Made by a program: the position numbers and the translations under genes. Positions 18,365 to 27,293 of a stretch of 64,000 bases of DNA are shown piece by piece. Numbering within the stretch: position 1 is the first letter of the stretch; the number at the start of each line of letters is the position of its first letter. This DNA is from CBIHON01 sp966211965 (GTDB lineage Bacteria; Pseudomonadota; Gammaproteobacteria; Burkholderiales; Burkholderiaceae_D), in the NCBI GenBank assembly GCA_966211965.1, contig CBIHON010000008.1:81158-145157 (forward strand), in the 5' to 3' direction. The notes beneath the pieces are model-generated. The model ran no database searches, was not told the DNA's origin, and was given only the letters and a program-made list of their open reading frames with translations.

Positions 18365-18480
18365 ATCCTAGAAACCGCAGTTGAACGCGCCCGAACAGGG
18401 CGGAATGCATCGAAGTCGCGAAGTACGGTAGGACATGGCTTTGTAAAGAATCATGAGCGGTCAACTGCAGTTTCTAGGAT
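18365..18480. repeat. 116-bp inverted-repeat element filling the hemX-hemY gap
   Basis: ATCCTAGAAACCGCAGTTGA at 18365-18384 and TCAACTGCAGTTTCTAGGAT at 18461-18480 are inverted copies with one mismatch in 20. The element starts at the base next to the hemY ATG and ends in the hemX stop codon, so it fills the whole intergenic space. It looks like a small non-autonomous repeat. In mRNA it would form a long stem between two co-transcribed genes. Confidence 0.8.
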
Positions 18481-19631
18481 TAAGGCTTCGCTTTGTAATT
18501 GCGCACGGCGTTCAAACTGTCGGCCAGTGTCGGCATCTCGATCGACAGGTTGCTGGCCTGGACCTGCTTCAGCAAGGCCTGGGTAGTCTGGGTTTGCTTG
18601 GCCCGGGTGTCGAAATATTTGATGATGGCATCCTGGGCGGCAATCATGTCGCTGCGAAATGCGGATTCATTGCGCGACAGCAGGGCCAGGCGCGCATTGA
18701 GCAGGCGCAGTTTCAGGTTTTCGCGCGCGTAGTAGGCCTGGGTCGGCGACAGCAGCAGCGCATCGGGAATGTCAACACTGCGCACGCGGATCAATTGCCT
18801 GACTTCGTTCCACATTTCATTGCTGACGCTTTGGAATTTGTCTTCCAGCGTACCGAGCCATTCGCCGATGGCGCTGGTTTTGGCGGGGGTCTTGGAAGCC
18901 GCGGCCTTGGGATCGATGCGGCGCGCATTCTTGGGCTGGGTGGCCGGCAGCGTCGGCTTTTCATCGGCCAGCAAGGGCATGCCGTCGATCTGGCCGATGA
19001 TGCTGTCCAGGCGCAAGGCGATGCCGGTGACGTCGACGCTGGGCAAGGACTTCAGCTTCTCCATGTCGCGCGCAAGCGCACGCCGGATGGTGATGAATTG
19101 CGGCTTGTCCGAGCGCGACAAACGGCTATCGGCGTTTTGCAAGGCAATCAATGCGCCCTGCACGTTGCCGGCAAGCTGCAATTGCTGACTGGCGGTCGAC
19201 AAAACCTGTTCGATCTCTGCCAGCGCCCAGTCATCGCGGTTTTTCGACAGATCCTGATAAAGTTGTTCCAGCGCCAGTTGCTGGTTCTGCGCTTCAGCTT
19301 GCTTGCCTTCCAGGATATTGACCTTGGCCTGCAACTCCTTCATGCCGTCCTGGGTCGATTTCACCAGCACCCTGGTTTCGGTATTGGTAGCATCGCCGCT
19401 CTGCAATCGGCGCGCCGTCTCGGTACGCAAACTGCTGAGTTCGGATTGCGCGCTCCACCACATCACTGCCAGCAGCAGGGCCAGCACGCCCAGCGCGGCA
19501 TAGGTCAACCGTTGCGCCGGCGCGAGGGAGTGCGTCGAGCCTTGCGGCGCTGCGGGGGCAGCGGTTTCCGCGGCGGCGGAAGCGGGACTCGATGGGGAAT
19601 TGAGTTCAGGAGAAGGCGGTAATTCGTTCAT
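18480..19631 (-). CDS. hemX: HemX family protein
   Basis: This 383-residue bitopic membrane protein has an Ala/Pro-rich cytosolic N-terminus, one helix (LTYAALGVLALLLAVMWWSA), and then a long periplasmic helical region rich in coiled-coil heptads (LQAKVNILEGKQAEAQNQQL). The C-terminal HemX domain includes LIRVRSVDIPDALLLSPTQA and ARENLKLRLLNARLALLSRN. It is often labelled uroporphyrinogen-III methyltransferase in databases, but no SAM-binding methylase domain is present, so that name is misleading. It sits between hemD and hemY; the hemD start lies upstream and its stop is two bases before the hemX ATG. Confidence 0.92.
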   Translation of the reverse strand: MNELPPSPELNSPSSPASAAAETAAPAAPQGSTHSLAPAQRLTYAALGVLALLLAVMWWSAQSELSSLRTETARRLQSGDATNTETRVLVKSTQDGMKELQAKVNILEGKQAEAQNQQLALEQLYQDLSKNRDDWALAEIEQVLSTASQQLQLAGNVQGALIALQNADSRLSRSDKPQFITIRRALARDMEKLKSLPSVDVTGIALRLDSIIGQIDGMPLLADEKPTLPATQPKNARRIDPKAAASKTPAKTSAIGEWLGTLEDKFQSVSNEMWNEVRQLIRVRSVDIPDALLLSPTQAYYARENLKLRLLNARLALLSRNESAFRSDMIAAQDAIIKYFDTRAKQTQTTQALLKQVQASNLSIEMPTLADSLNAVRNYKAKP

Positions 19632-19633
19632 GG

Positions 19634-20410
19634 TCAGGATTGTAACGCGGCAAGCAGGCGTTCGTCGCCTGATCCGGTAAGGGTAACCGCCGTAAAACCG
19701 AGCATCTGCGCAGTTTCGGCAATACGGGCATGAGGCACGATGATTCGTTGTTGTTGCATTTTTGCAACGCCGGCTGCACCCGCGATATGTTTGACCATCT
19801 GCATCAAGATCCGCAGCGCCTCGGAACTCGTCACCAGCCAGTCGCTACCGGTCTCCAGCAAACGCAGCAATTGCGCGCGCCGCGCCTCGTCCAGAAGCGG
19901 CGCTTCGCGCCGGTATGCCGCTACTTGGACCACCCTGATGCCGGCCGCGCGCAATTCGTCGCCCAGCAATTCGCGTCCGGTTTGGCCGCGTACGATCAAT
20001 ACGTTCTTGCCCCTTAAAGTATCCAAATCCAAGGCTTGCAGCAGCGTATGCGAATCGCTGCGCTCCGGGTCCAGCGGGCTGATAATGCGCGCGTTGAGGG
20101 GCGTCACGCCGTGCCGCGCCAGGGCACTGCGGCTGCCTTCGCCCATCACCGCGATCGCGACCATGCGCGGCCAGGTCGGCTGGAGAGCGAACACCGCATC
20201 GATCGCATTCGGGCTGACGAAGGCGACCATCGCGAAGCTGCTCAGGTTCTTGAGCACGGCTTGCAGCGGTTTCGTATCGGCCAGCGGATGAATTTCCAGC
20301 AAGGGAAATACCACTGCCGTGCGGCCAATCCCGGCCACGCGTTGTGCCAGTAGATCGGCCTGGCCGAGCGGCCGCGTAATGACGACGGGCTTGGCGCCTG
20401 GATTACTCAT
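19634..20410 (-). CDS. hemD: Uroporphyrinogen-III synthase
   Basis: This 258-residue cytosolic enzyme closes hydroxymethylbilane into uroporphyrinogen III with inversion of ring D. Sequence is poorly conserved in this family. The start PVVITRPLGQADLLAQRVAG, the segment AFVSPNAIDAVFAL, and the late SSEALRILMQMV match its two Rossmann-like lobes. The start at 20410 (reading MSNPGAKPVV) overlaps the end of hemC by 8 bases; the frame is open further upstream but would overlap hemC by over 250 bases. The operon is hemC-hemD-hemX-hemY. Confidence 0.93.
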   Translation of the reverse strand: MSNPGAKPVVITRPLGQADLLAQRVAGIGRTAVVFPLLEIHPLADTKPLQAVLKNLSSFAMVAFVSPNAIDAVFALQPTWPRMVAIAVMGEGSRSALARHGVTPLNARIISPLDPERSDSHTLLQALDLDTLRGKNVLIVRGQTGRELLGDELRAAGIRVVQVAAYRREAPLLDEARRAQLLRLLETGSDWLVTSSEALRILMQMVKHIAGAAGVAKMQQQRIIVPHARIAETAQMLGFTAVTLTGSGDERLLAALQS

Positions 20411-21368
20411 TCGCCTTCGGGTCCGTTGCAGCTTCCGTCCTGCATGCGGCCAGGATCGACTCCGCATCCTGGGCTTGCAAGGCGGCGCCGATCTGCCGCG
20501 CCAGGTCGAGCGGCGCATCGGCCGGTCCCGAGGCTTCAGCGCTGGCAACACGCGCGCCGTCAGGAGTGGCGACCATGGCGCGCAAACGCATCTGCGCACC
20601 GTCGACCGTCGCAAATGCCGCCAGCGGAATCTGGCAACTGCCGCCGAAGATCTTGGAAACCGCGCGCTCCGCACTCACCGCAAGCGCACTGGCCTGGTGA
20701 TTCAGCGGCGCCAGCAAGGTTTGCAGGTCGGCGCGATCGGAGCGTATTTCGATGGCCATGGCACCCTGCCCCGGCGCCGGCAAGCTTTGTTCCGGTTCGA
20801 TCAAGGCGCGGATGCGTTGCGGCAGGCCGAGACGCTTCAGTCCGGCCGCCGCCAGAATGATTGCCGCATATTCGCCGCGGTCGAGTTTGCCGAGACGGGT
20901 ATCGAGATTGCCGCGCAAGGGCCGGATCACCAAGTGCGGATAACGCGCCGCGATCAGGGCTTGGCGCCGCAGACTGCTGGTGCCGACCACTGCTCCGGGG
21001 GGCAAATCGGCCAGCGCGGCATAATCGTTGGAAACGAAGGCGTCGCGCGGATCTTCGCGCTCCAGCACGGCGGCCAAGGCGAAGCCATCGGGCAAATCCA
21101 TCGGCACGTCTTTCAGCGAATGGACCGCCAAGTCGGCATGGCCTTGCGCCATCGCGACTTCCAACTCCTTCACGAACAAGCCCTTGCCGCCGACCTTGGA
21201 AAGCGCGCGATCGAGGATTTGATCGCCGCGTGTGGTCATGCCGAGGATTTCCATGTTGCAGCGCGGATATAATGCCGATAACTTTTCACGAACATGCTCC
21301 GCCTGCCACATGGCAAGGCGGCTTTCACGCGAGGCGATGACTAACTTTGGGGGAGAAGATACTTTCAA
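20403..21368 (-). CDS. hemC: Hydroxymethylbilane synthase (porphobilinogen deaminase)
   Basis: This 321-residue enzyme polymerises four porphobilinogens on a dipyrromethane cofactor. The cofactor-bearing cysteine lies in KIFGGSCQIPLAAFA. The N-terminal signature LVIASRESRLAMWQAEHVRE and VHSLKDVPMDLPDGF are intact, and so is the catalytic arginine stretch GTSSLRRQALIAARYPHL. It is the first gene of the hem operon, divergent from ppc with a 148-base shared promoter region. Confidence 0.97.
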   Translation of the reverse strand: MKVSSPPKLVIASRESRLAMWQAEHVREKLSALYPRCNMEILGMTTRGDQILDRALSKVGGKGLFVKELEVAMAQGHADLAVHSLKDVPMDLPDGFALAAVLEREDPRDAFVSNDYAALADLPPGAVVGTSSLRRQALIAARYPHLVIRPLRGNLDTRLGKLDRGEYAAIILAAAGLKRLGLPQRIRALIEPEQSLPAPGQGAMAIEIRSDRADLQTLLAPLNHQASALAVSAERAVSKIFGGSCQIPLAAFATVDGAQMRLRAMVATPDGARVASAEASGPADAPLDLARQIGAALQAQDAESILAACRTEAATDPKANE

Positions 21369-21516
21369 GACGGACTCTTTCAGTTTTCGTCGATGCCGAC
21401 CGCACCGACTCTGGCGATGTGTAAAATTTTATCACGCACCTTTTTACGCACTCGGGTCAGACACCGCTCCGCCCTTCCCCTTCTTTCTCTTAAAAAGCTG
21501 ACCACATTCATCAACC

Positions 21517-24354
21517 ATGGCAAAACAATCCAGCAGCCCGGCCCGCGCCAGCAAACCCGCAGTCGATAAAGACGCCCCCTTGAAAGAAGACATCCGCCTG
21601 CTGGGTCGTCTGCTTGGCGAAGTCCTGCGCGAACAGGAAGGCGACGCCGTATTCGAGGTGGTCGAAACGATCCGCCAGACCGCTGTGCGTTTTCGCCGCG
21701 AATCGGATGCCCAGGCCGGCACGGAGCTCAACAAGCTTCTGAAAAAATTGACGCGCGACCAGACCATTTCCGTGGTGCGCGCCTTCTCGTATTTTTCGCA
21801 CCTGGCCAATATCGCCGAAGATCAGCACCACAACCGCCGCCGCCGCGCGCATCTGCTGGCCGGCTCGGCGCCGCAGCAAGGCAGCGTTGCGTTTGCCTTG
21901 TCCAAGCTGGATGACGCCGGCGTCTCCAGCGCGACCATCAAGACCTTCTTCAAGGATGCGCTGATTTCACCGGTGCTGACCGCGCATCCGACCGAGGTGC
22001 AGCGCAAGAGCATCCTCGATGCCGAACATGAAATCGCGCGCCTGCTGGCCGAACGCGACCGCCAGTTGACACCCAAGGAAGCCGGCGCCAACACCGAACT
22101 GCTGCGGGCCCGCGTTGCGACGCTGTGGCAAACCCGCATGCTGCGCTATTCCAAGCTCACCGTGGCCGATGAAATCGAGAATGCGCTGTCCTACTATCGC
22201 ATCACCTTCCTGCGCGAAGTGCCGGCCCTGTACGATGACGTCGAAACCGAAATCGCAACCCAGTTCCCATCCAGGAGCGGTCAGCACGGCGACCGGACTG
22301 CCTTGCCGCCCTACCTGCAAATGGGCAGCTGGATCGGCGGCGACCGCGACGGCAATCCCAACGTCAACGCCGGCACCATGCAGCATGCGCTCAAGCGCCA
22401 ATCAGCCACGATCATCGATTTCTACCTGGACGAAACGCATGCGCTGGGCGGCGAATTGTCGATCTCGACCCGGCTGGTCAGTGTCAGCGCGGAACTCCAA
22501 ACCCTGGCGAATGCCTCGCCCGATATCTCCCCTCATCGTATGGATGAGCCCTACCGGCGCGCGCTGGTCGGCATTTATGCCCGCCTGGCGGCGACGGCCC
22601 GTGCGCTTGGCGCAGCCAATATCCTGCGCCAGGAGGTTGCGCCGGCGGCGCCCTATTCCAAGGCCGAAGAGTTTTCGCACGATCTGCAGACGCTGGAAGA
22701 TTCGCTGAGAATGCATCATGGCGCCGTACTGATCAAACCGCGCCTGTCGAGCCTGAAACGCGCGGCCGACATCTTCGGCTTTCACCTGGCCACGCTCGAC
22801 ATGCGGCAAAGCTCGGACGTGCATGAGCGGGTGTTGTCCGAATTGTTTGCCGCTGCCAAGGTGCAGCAGGATTATGGTGCGCTGAGCGAAGACGGCAAGG
22901 TCGCGCTGCTGCTAGCCGAACTGGGACAGCCGCGGCTGCTGTACTCCCCTTTCCTCCCTTATTCCGACGAAACCAATTCCGAACTGGGCGTGCTGCGCGC
23001 CGCGCGCGAGATCCGCCGCCGCTACGGTGCGCGGGCGATCCGCAACTACATCATTTCGCATACCGAAACCGTCTCCGATCTGCTCGAAGTGCTGGTCTTG
23101 CAAAAGGAAACCGGCTTGCTGCACAGCGTCGAGCCGGAACTGGAATTGATGGTGATTCCTCTGTTCGAGACCATCCCCGACCTGCGTTGCGCGGCCGACA
23201 TCATGGAGCGCTGGATGGCGCTGCCCCAGGTCCGCCGCCTGATCGCCAAGCAAGGCGATCTGCAGGAAGTGATGCTGGGCTATTCCGACTCCAACAAGGA
23301 TGGCGGCTTCCTCACCTCGAATTGGGAACTGTACAAGGCTGAAACCAGGCTGGTCGGCGTTTTCGATCGCGCCGGCGTCAAGCTGCGCCTGTTCCACGGC
23401 CGCGGCGGCACCGTCGGGCGCGGCGGCGGACCGAGCTACGAAGCGATCCTGGCGCAGCCGCCGGGCACCGTCAACGGCCAGATCCGCCTGACCGAGCAAG
23501 GCGAAATCATTGCCTCGAAATTCTCCAATCCGGAGATCGGCCGGCGCAATCTCGAACTGCTGGTTGCCGCCACCCTGGAAGCGAGCCTGATGCCCCAGGC
23601 CGACGATGCCAAGCGCGCAAAAAGGCTGGCTGAATTCGAACGCGTGATGGAAGAATTGTCGGAGCGCGCATACCAGGCGTACCGCAACCTGGTGTACGAA
23701 ACACCGGGCTTCACCGATTATTTTTTCTCGGCCACGCCGATTGCGGAAATCGCCGAACTCAACATCGGCTCGCGTCCGGCTTCGCGCAAATCGACCCGTC
23801 GCATCGAAGACCTGCGCGCGATTCCCTGGGGTTTTTCCTGGGGGCAGTGCCGTTTGCTGCTGCCGGGCTGGTACGGGTTTGGCAGCGCGGTGTCGTCCTG
23901 GCTGCAGGAAGGCGACCACGCCGCCAGGAGCAGGAATGCCGCTACTCTGCGCGCCATGTTCCGCGAATGGCCGTTCTTCGCAACGCTCTTGTCCAACATG
24001 GACATGGTGCTGTCGAAAGCCGATCTGGCAGTCGCGTCGCGCTACGCCGAGCTGGTCACCGACAGGAAGCTGCGCAACAGCATTTTCAAGCGCATCGTCA
24101 GCGAGTACGAACGCACTATCAGTTGCTTCGCTGCGATTACCGGCGCCAAGGAGCGCCTGAGCGGCAATCCGTTGCTGGCGCGCTCGATCAAGAATCGCTT
24201 TGCCTACCTTGATCCGCTCAACCATTTGCAGGTGGAGCTGATCAAGCGGCACCGCGCCGCCACTGCGGCCGGCAGCAGGCTCGATGAGCGGGTGAAACTG
24301 GGAATTCATTTATCGATCAACGGGATCGCAGCGGGCTTGCGCAATACGGGTTGA
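21517..24354 (+). CDS. ppc: Phosphoenolpyruvate carboxylase
   Basis: This 945-residue anaplerotic enzyme converts PEP and bicarbonate to oxaloacetate. Motifs: catalytic histidine in VLTAHPTEVQRKSI, the second active-site region GYSDSNKDGGFLTSNW, the glycine-rich loop FHGRGGTVGRGGGPSYEAIL, RAIPWGFSWGQCR, and the invariant C-terminus INGIAAGLRNTG. The length is full. The ATG is preceded by a weak Shine-Dalgarno. It faces the hem operon across a shared upstream region, and the PhyH gene starts four bases after its stop. Confidence 0.98.
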   Translation: MAKQSSSPARASKPAVDKDAPLKEDIRLLGRLLGEVLREQEGDAVFEVVETIRQTAVRFRRESDAQAGTELNKLLKKLTRDQTISVVRAFSYFSHLANIAEDQHHNRRRRAHLLAGSAPQQGSVAFALSKLDDAGVSSATIKTFFKDALISPVLTAHPTEVQRKSILDAEHEIARLLAERDRQLTPKEAGANTELLRARVATLWQTRMLRYSKLTVADEIENALSYYRITFLREVPALYDDVETEIATQFPSRSGQHGDRTALPPYLQMGSWIGGDRDGNPNVNAGTMQHALKRQSATIIDFYLDETHALGGELSISTRLVSVSAELQTLANASPDISPHRMDEPYRRALVGIYARLAATARALGAANILRQEVAPAAPYSKAEEFSHDLQTLEDSLRMHHGAVLIKPRLSSLKRAADIFGFHLATLDMRQSSDVHERVLSELFAAAKVQQDYGALSEDGKVALLLAELGQPRLLYSPFLPYSDETNSELGVLRAAREIRRRYGARAIRNYIISHTETVSDLLEVLVLQKETGLLHSVEPELELMVIPLFETIPDLRCAADIMERWMALPQVRRLIAKQGDLQEVMLGYSDSNKDGGFLTSNWELYKAETRLVGVFDRAGVKLRLFHGRGGTVGRGGGPSYEAILAQPPGTVNGQIRLTEQGEIIASKFSNPEIGRRNLELLVAATLEASLMPQADDAKRAKRLAEFERVMEELSERAYQAYRNLVYETPGFTDYFFSATPIAEIAELNIGSRPASRKSTRRIEDLRAIPWGFSWGQCRLLLPGWYGFGSAVSSWLQEGDHAARSRNAATLRAMFREWPFFATLLSNMDMVLSKADLAVASRYAELVTDRKLRNSIFKRIVSEYERTISCFAAITGAKERLSGNPLLARSIKNRFAYLDPLNHLQVELIKRHRAATAAGSRLDERVKLGIHLSINGIAAGLRNTG

Positions 24355-24358
24355 TGTA

Positions 24359-25084
24359 ATGGAATGCAATGACAAGCAGCCAGGTGGATGCGGATTCGGC
24401 ATGGCAGCAAGCGTGGATTTCGAAAACGCCGGTTTTGAGGTAATACCGGAATTTATCTCGCCCAGCGAGGTAAGAGCCCTGCTGGAAGGACTGCGCGCAT
24501 GCCGCCTAGAAGCACTGTGCGGCGGCATCCGCCATATCGACCATCTCCTTCCTGCCGTCGCGGCGCTGGCTCGCGCACCGCGAGTCTTGTCGGCAGCGGC
24601 GCGCCGTTTGAGCGGCCCGCCCCGATTGGTCAGGACGATCTATTTTGAAAAATCACCGGCCAATAACTGGCTGGTCACTTGGCATCAGGACCGAACTATC
24701 GCGGTATCGGAACGATTCGAGGCTGAGGGCTGGGGACCGTGGTCGCGTAAGGATGAGGTATGGCATGTACAGCCGCCCCTGAAGGTGCTGGAAGCCATGA
24801 TCACGGTGCGCGTGCATCTCGATGCCGCCCACAAGGAAAACGGCTGCCTCAAGCTGGTGCCAGGCTCGCACAACGCCGGCTTGCTGCCCACCGCAAAAGT
24901 GCATGAGTATGTAGAAGAAAAAGCAGTGACCTATGCCGAAGTACCGGCCGGCGGCGCGCTACTGATGCGTCCTCACCTGCTGCATGCCTCGGAAAAAGCC
25001 TTATCGCCGCGACCGCGCCGGGTATTGCATTTTGAATATTCGAGCTATGTGCTACCGGACGGGATAACGTGGATTGCAGAATAA
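24359..25084 (+). CDS. Phytanoyl-CoA dioxygenase (PhyH) family protein
   Basis: This 241-residue Fe(II)/2-oxoglutarate-dependent oxygenase has a likely metal triad of H109 and D111 in TWHQDRTIAV plus a distal His (H206 or H209) in LLMRPHLLHASEK. The 2-oxoglutarate-binding Arg probably lies in PRRVLHFEYSS. The double-stranded beta-helix segment ENGCLKLVPGSHNAG is typical of the family. The natural substrate is unknown; bacterial members act on diverse small molecules. It begins four bases after ppc and may be translationally coupled. It ends at a bidirectional terminator. Confidence 0.88.
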   Translation: MECNDKQPGGCGFGMAASVDFENAGFEVIPEFISPSEVRALLEGLRACRLEALCGGIRHIDHLLPAVAALARAPRVLSAAARRLSGPPRLVRTIYFEKSPANNWLVTWHQDRTIAVSERFEAEGWGPWSRKDEVWHVQPPLKVLEAMITVRVHLDAAHKENGCLKLVPGSHNAGLLPTAKVHEYVEEKAVTYAEVPAGGALLMRPHLLHASEKALSPRPRRVLHFEYSSYVLPDGITWIAE

Positions 25085-25116
25085 AAAAATGGCGAACCGA
25101 AGTTCGCCATTTTTTT
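25083..25116. terminator. Bidirectional intrinsic terminator between PhyH gene and pbpG
   Basis: The arm at 25083-25097 (seven A, then TGGCGAAC) pairs perfectly over 15 bp with 25102-25116 (GTTCGCCA, then seven T), loop CGAA. In the pbpG direction the loop is C(UUCG)G. The design is the same as the terminator at 16422-16449. Confidence 0.93.
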
Positions 25117-25130
25117 ATCCATCGTGCCGC

Positions 25131-26225
25131 TCAGCTTTGCCGCGGCACCACCGCGTGCGCTGACGACTTCATCGATTCCACCCATTTGCGAATCCGGCTG
25201 GCATCGGCCAGGCGCGAAAACTTGCCTTTCGAATCCAGGAATACCATCACGATCGAACGGCCTTCGATCTTCGCCTGCATCACCAGGCAGCGTCCCGCTT
25301 CGGAAATATAGCCGGTCTTTTGCAGACCGATTTCCCAGTCCGGGCTCATCACCAGACGGTTCGAATTCGCGTACTGCACAGCCCGTCCGCTGGCCTCCAC
25401 CACATACTTGGGGTCGGTCGAATACTGGCACAGGATCGGATGCTGCTGCGCCGCCATCACCAGCTTGACCAGATCGCGCGCGCTGGCGACGTTATGGCTG
25501 GACAGCCCGGAAGAATCAACGTAATGGGTGTCGTTCATGCCGAGCGCCTTCGCCTTTGCATTCATCGCCGCCACAAAGGCCGGCAGGCCGCCCGGATAGT
25601 TGCGGCCGAGCGCGGAGGCCGCGCGATTCTCGGAGCTCATCAACGCGATATGCAGCATGTTGCTGCGGCTCATTTTCTCGCCGACACGCAAGCGCGAACT
25701 GCTGTTTTTCTCCCGGTCGATATCATCGGTCGTCACTTCGAGTATCTCTTCCATGTCCTGCTTTGCCTCGACCACGATCAAGCCGGTCATCAATTTGGTG
25801 ATTGATGCGATCGGCAGGGCGACGTTCGAATTTTTATCGAACAGGACTTCGGAATTGGTTTGATCGACCACCAGCGCGACATTGGACTTCAGATCCAGTG
25901 AATCGCGCGTCAGGTTCAGGCCGGCCAGGTCGCCCACGCTCAGCACCGGCGGCACGGCCGGTACCGCGGGGGCAAAGGCGACGCGCTGATAAATCACCTT
26001 GCGCCGGCCGTGGACATAGGAGACACGCTTGACCAATCGTTCACGCGAGTCGAGCGAGGCACGCACCCGCGCGGTGCGCCGACTATGTCGCTTGGCGACA
26101 TTGGATTTTTTTGCGCTGTGCCGGACCGGAGAAGCGCCGGCCGACGACGATTCAGCAAATGCTGTGGGAATAGCTAACAAGACGAACAACAATGAAAACA
26201 GAATTGCCAGCGCGGATTTGAACAT
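25131..26225 (-). CDS. pbpG: D-alanyl-D-alanine endopeptidase (PBP7/8 type)
   Basis: This 364-residue periplasmic low-molecular-weight penicillin-binding protein trims DD-crosslinks in peptidoglycan. It has a signal peptide (ALAILFSLLFVLLAIPTAFA), then a basic linker. The S11 peptidase motifs are SITKLMTG (SxxK nucleophile), SSEN (SxN) and KTGY (KTG). The basic N-terminal extension (SKKSNVAKRHSRRTARVRAS) makes it longer than E. coli PBP7. There is no C-terminal amphipathic anchor, which favours PbpG over DacA/C. It is a single gene, convergent with the PhyH gene. Confidence 0.93.
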   Translation of the reverse strand: MFKSALAILFSLLFVLLAIPTAFAESSSAGASPVRHSAKKSNVAKRHSRRTARVRASLDSRERLVKRVSYVHGRRKVIYQRVAFAPAVPAVPPVLSVGDLAGLNLTRDSLDLKSNVALVVDQTNSEVLFDKNSNVALPIASITKLMTGLIVVEAKQDMEEILEVTTDDIDREKNSSSRLRVGEKMSRSNMLHIALMSSENRAASALGRNYPGGLPAFVAAMNAKAKALGMNDTHYVDSSGLSSHNVASARDLVKLVMAAQQHPILCQYSTDPKYVVEASGRAVQYANSNRLVMSPDWEIGLQKTGYISEAGRCLVMQAKIEGRSIVMVFLDSKGKFSRLADASRIRKWVESMKSSAHAVVPRQS

Positions 26226-26400
26226 CGGCGACTCCTGCAGGATACTTGGGGATGAGTATTGCAGTGTAGCAAAACCGTAATAATCCGCAAGAGAATTAGA
26301 TAGTTAGCGCGCTTCCCTCAACAACTTTATAAAGAAAGTTGAGGAAATGAAATTATTTACACTCAGAAATATTTGCGCATGAATGCCTCCAGCCGAAAAT

Positions 26401-27285
26401 TCAACCCGCCAACCCCCAGGCGTCGCGCAGCACCGACAACATGCCGACGATGGCCGGTTCGAATTCGGCGGAAGTCGGATACAAAAACGATAACTGCGTA
26501 TCGATCACCGCATGGCTCCAGATCACGATCTCGCCTTTTTCGGCGGCAACCAGCGCCAGATCCTCGCGCATCAGGCACAGGCCGACGCCGGCCCGCACCA
26601 GGCTGTGCGGCGCAGTCAGTTCGTCGCTTTCCATCACGATATTCGGCGTCAAGCCCTGGCGGCCGAACATCGCCGTCATCAGTTGATGAATGTGGCTCTT
26701 CTCCGGCGCGCCTATCCATGGCAGCGCTGCGACTTCGCGCCAGCCGCAGGCAGACAGTTTCGGCGCGAAAGATGGCGGCGCGACGGCGCGATAACGCACG
26801 CCGCGCAAAGGCAGGCTGGTGACATCCTTCACGTTGAGCATGCCGATGTAAAAACCTGCCGCGAATTCGCCGCTTGCGACGCCTTCCAGGATGCCCTCCG
26901 CAGGCGTCGAACGGGTCTTGATTTCCAACAGCGGCAAGGCCGTTACCAGCGCATTCAAGAAACTGCCGAGCCGCAGGAAATCGGGATCGCCCAGCGTGCC
27001 GATCAGTGCGCGGCCGGTAATCTCGCCCTTGATTTCCTTGGCCTTGCCCAACATCGCATTGAACACGCTGAGCGTCTTTTCCGCCTCCGGCAACAGCAAT
27101 TCGCCAGCCTTGGTCAAGGCGATGCGGCCGTGTTCGCGCACGAACAGCGCGATGCCCAACTCCTGCTCCAGCGCTTTGATCTGCCCGGTCACCGCCGGCT
27201 GCGTGACGTGCAACGACTCGGCGGCCTTGGTGATATGGCCGAGCCGGGCTACGGTGAGGAAGCTGCGGAGCTGATAGATTTCCAC
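26401..27285 (-). CDS. LysR-family transcriptional regulator of the adjacent ABC operon
   Basis: This protein has 294 residues from a GTG start that reads (V)EIYQLRSFLTVARLGH, the standard LysR beginning; the frame is open further upstream but would overlap the ABC ATPase gene. The HTH is HITKAAESLHVTQPAVTGQI. The sensor domain continues to the end with the PBP-like fold (GIALF..., TALPLLEIKTRSTPAEGILE). It starts 9 bases after the ATPase stop on the same strand, so it is probably the last gene of the transport operon and regulates it, an unusual position because LysR genes are mostly divergent. The ligand is unknown. Confidence 0.9.
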   Translation of the reverse strand: MEIYQLRSFLTVARLGHITKAAESLHVTQPAVTGQIKALEQELGIALFVREHGRIALTKAGELLLPEAEKTLSVFNAMLGKAKEIKGEITGRALIGTLGDPDFLRLGSFLNALVTALPLLEIKTRSTPAEGILEGVASGEFAAGFYIGMLNVKDVTSLPLRGVRYRAVAPPSFAPKLSACGWREVAALPWIGAPEKSHIHQLMTAMFGRQGLTPNIVMESDELTAPHSLVRAGVGLCLMREDLALVAAEKGEIVIWSHAVIDTQLSFLYPTSAEFEPAIVGMLSVLRDAWGLAG

Positions 27286-27293
27286 GACAGCGA

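Noticed and set aside
17201..19622. Two long plus-strand frames opposite hemY and hemX
   Set aside because: Low-complexity antisense composition; hemY and hemX match their families well.
18480..19631. Calling HemX a uroporphyrinogen-III methyltransferase
   Set aside because: No SAM-binding methylase motif is present; the real methylase is the gene at 56192.
26305..26340. Terminator of the LysR gene
   Set aside because: The CCTCAAC/GTTGAGG hairpin there has an uneven stem and no T-run.
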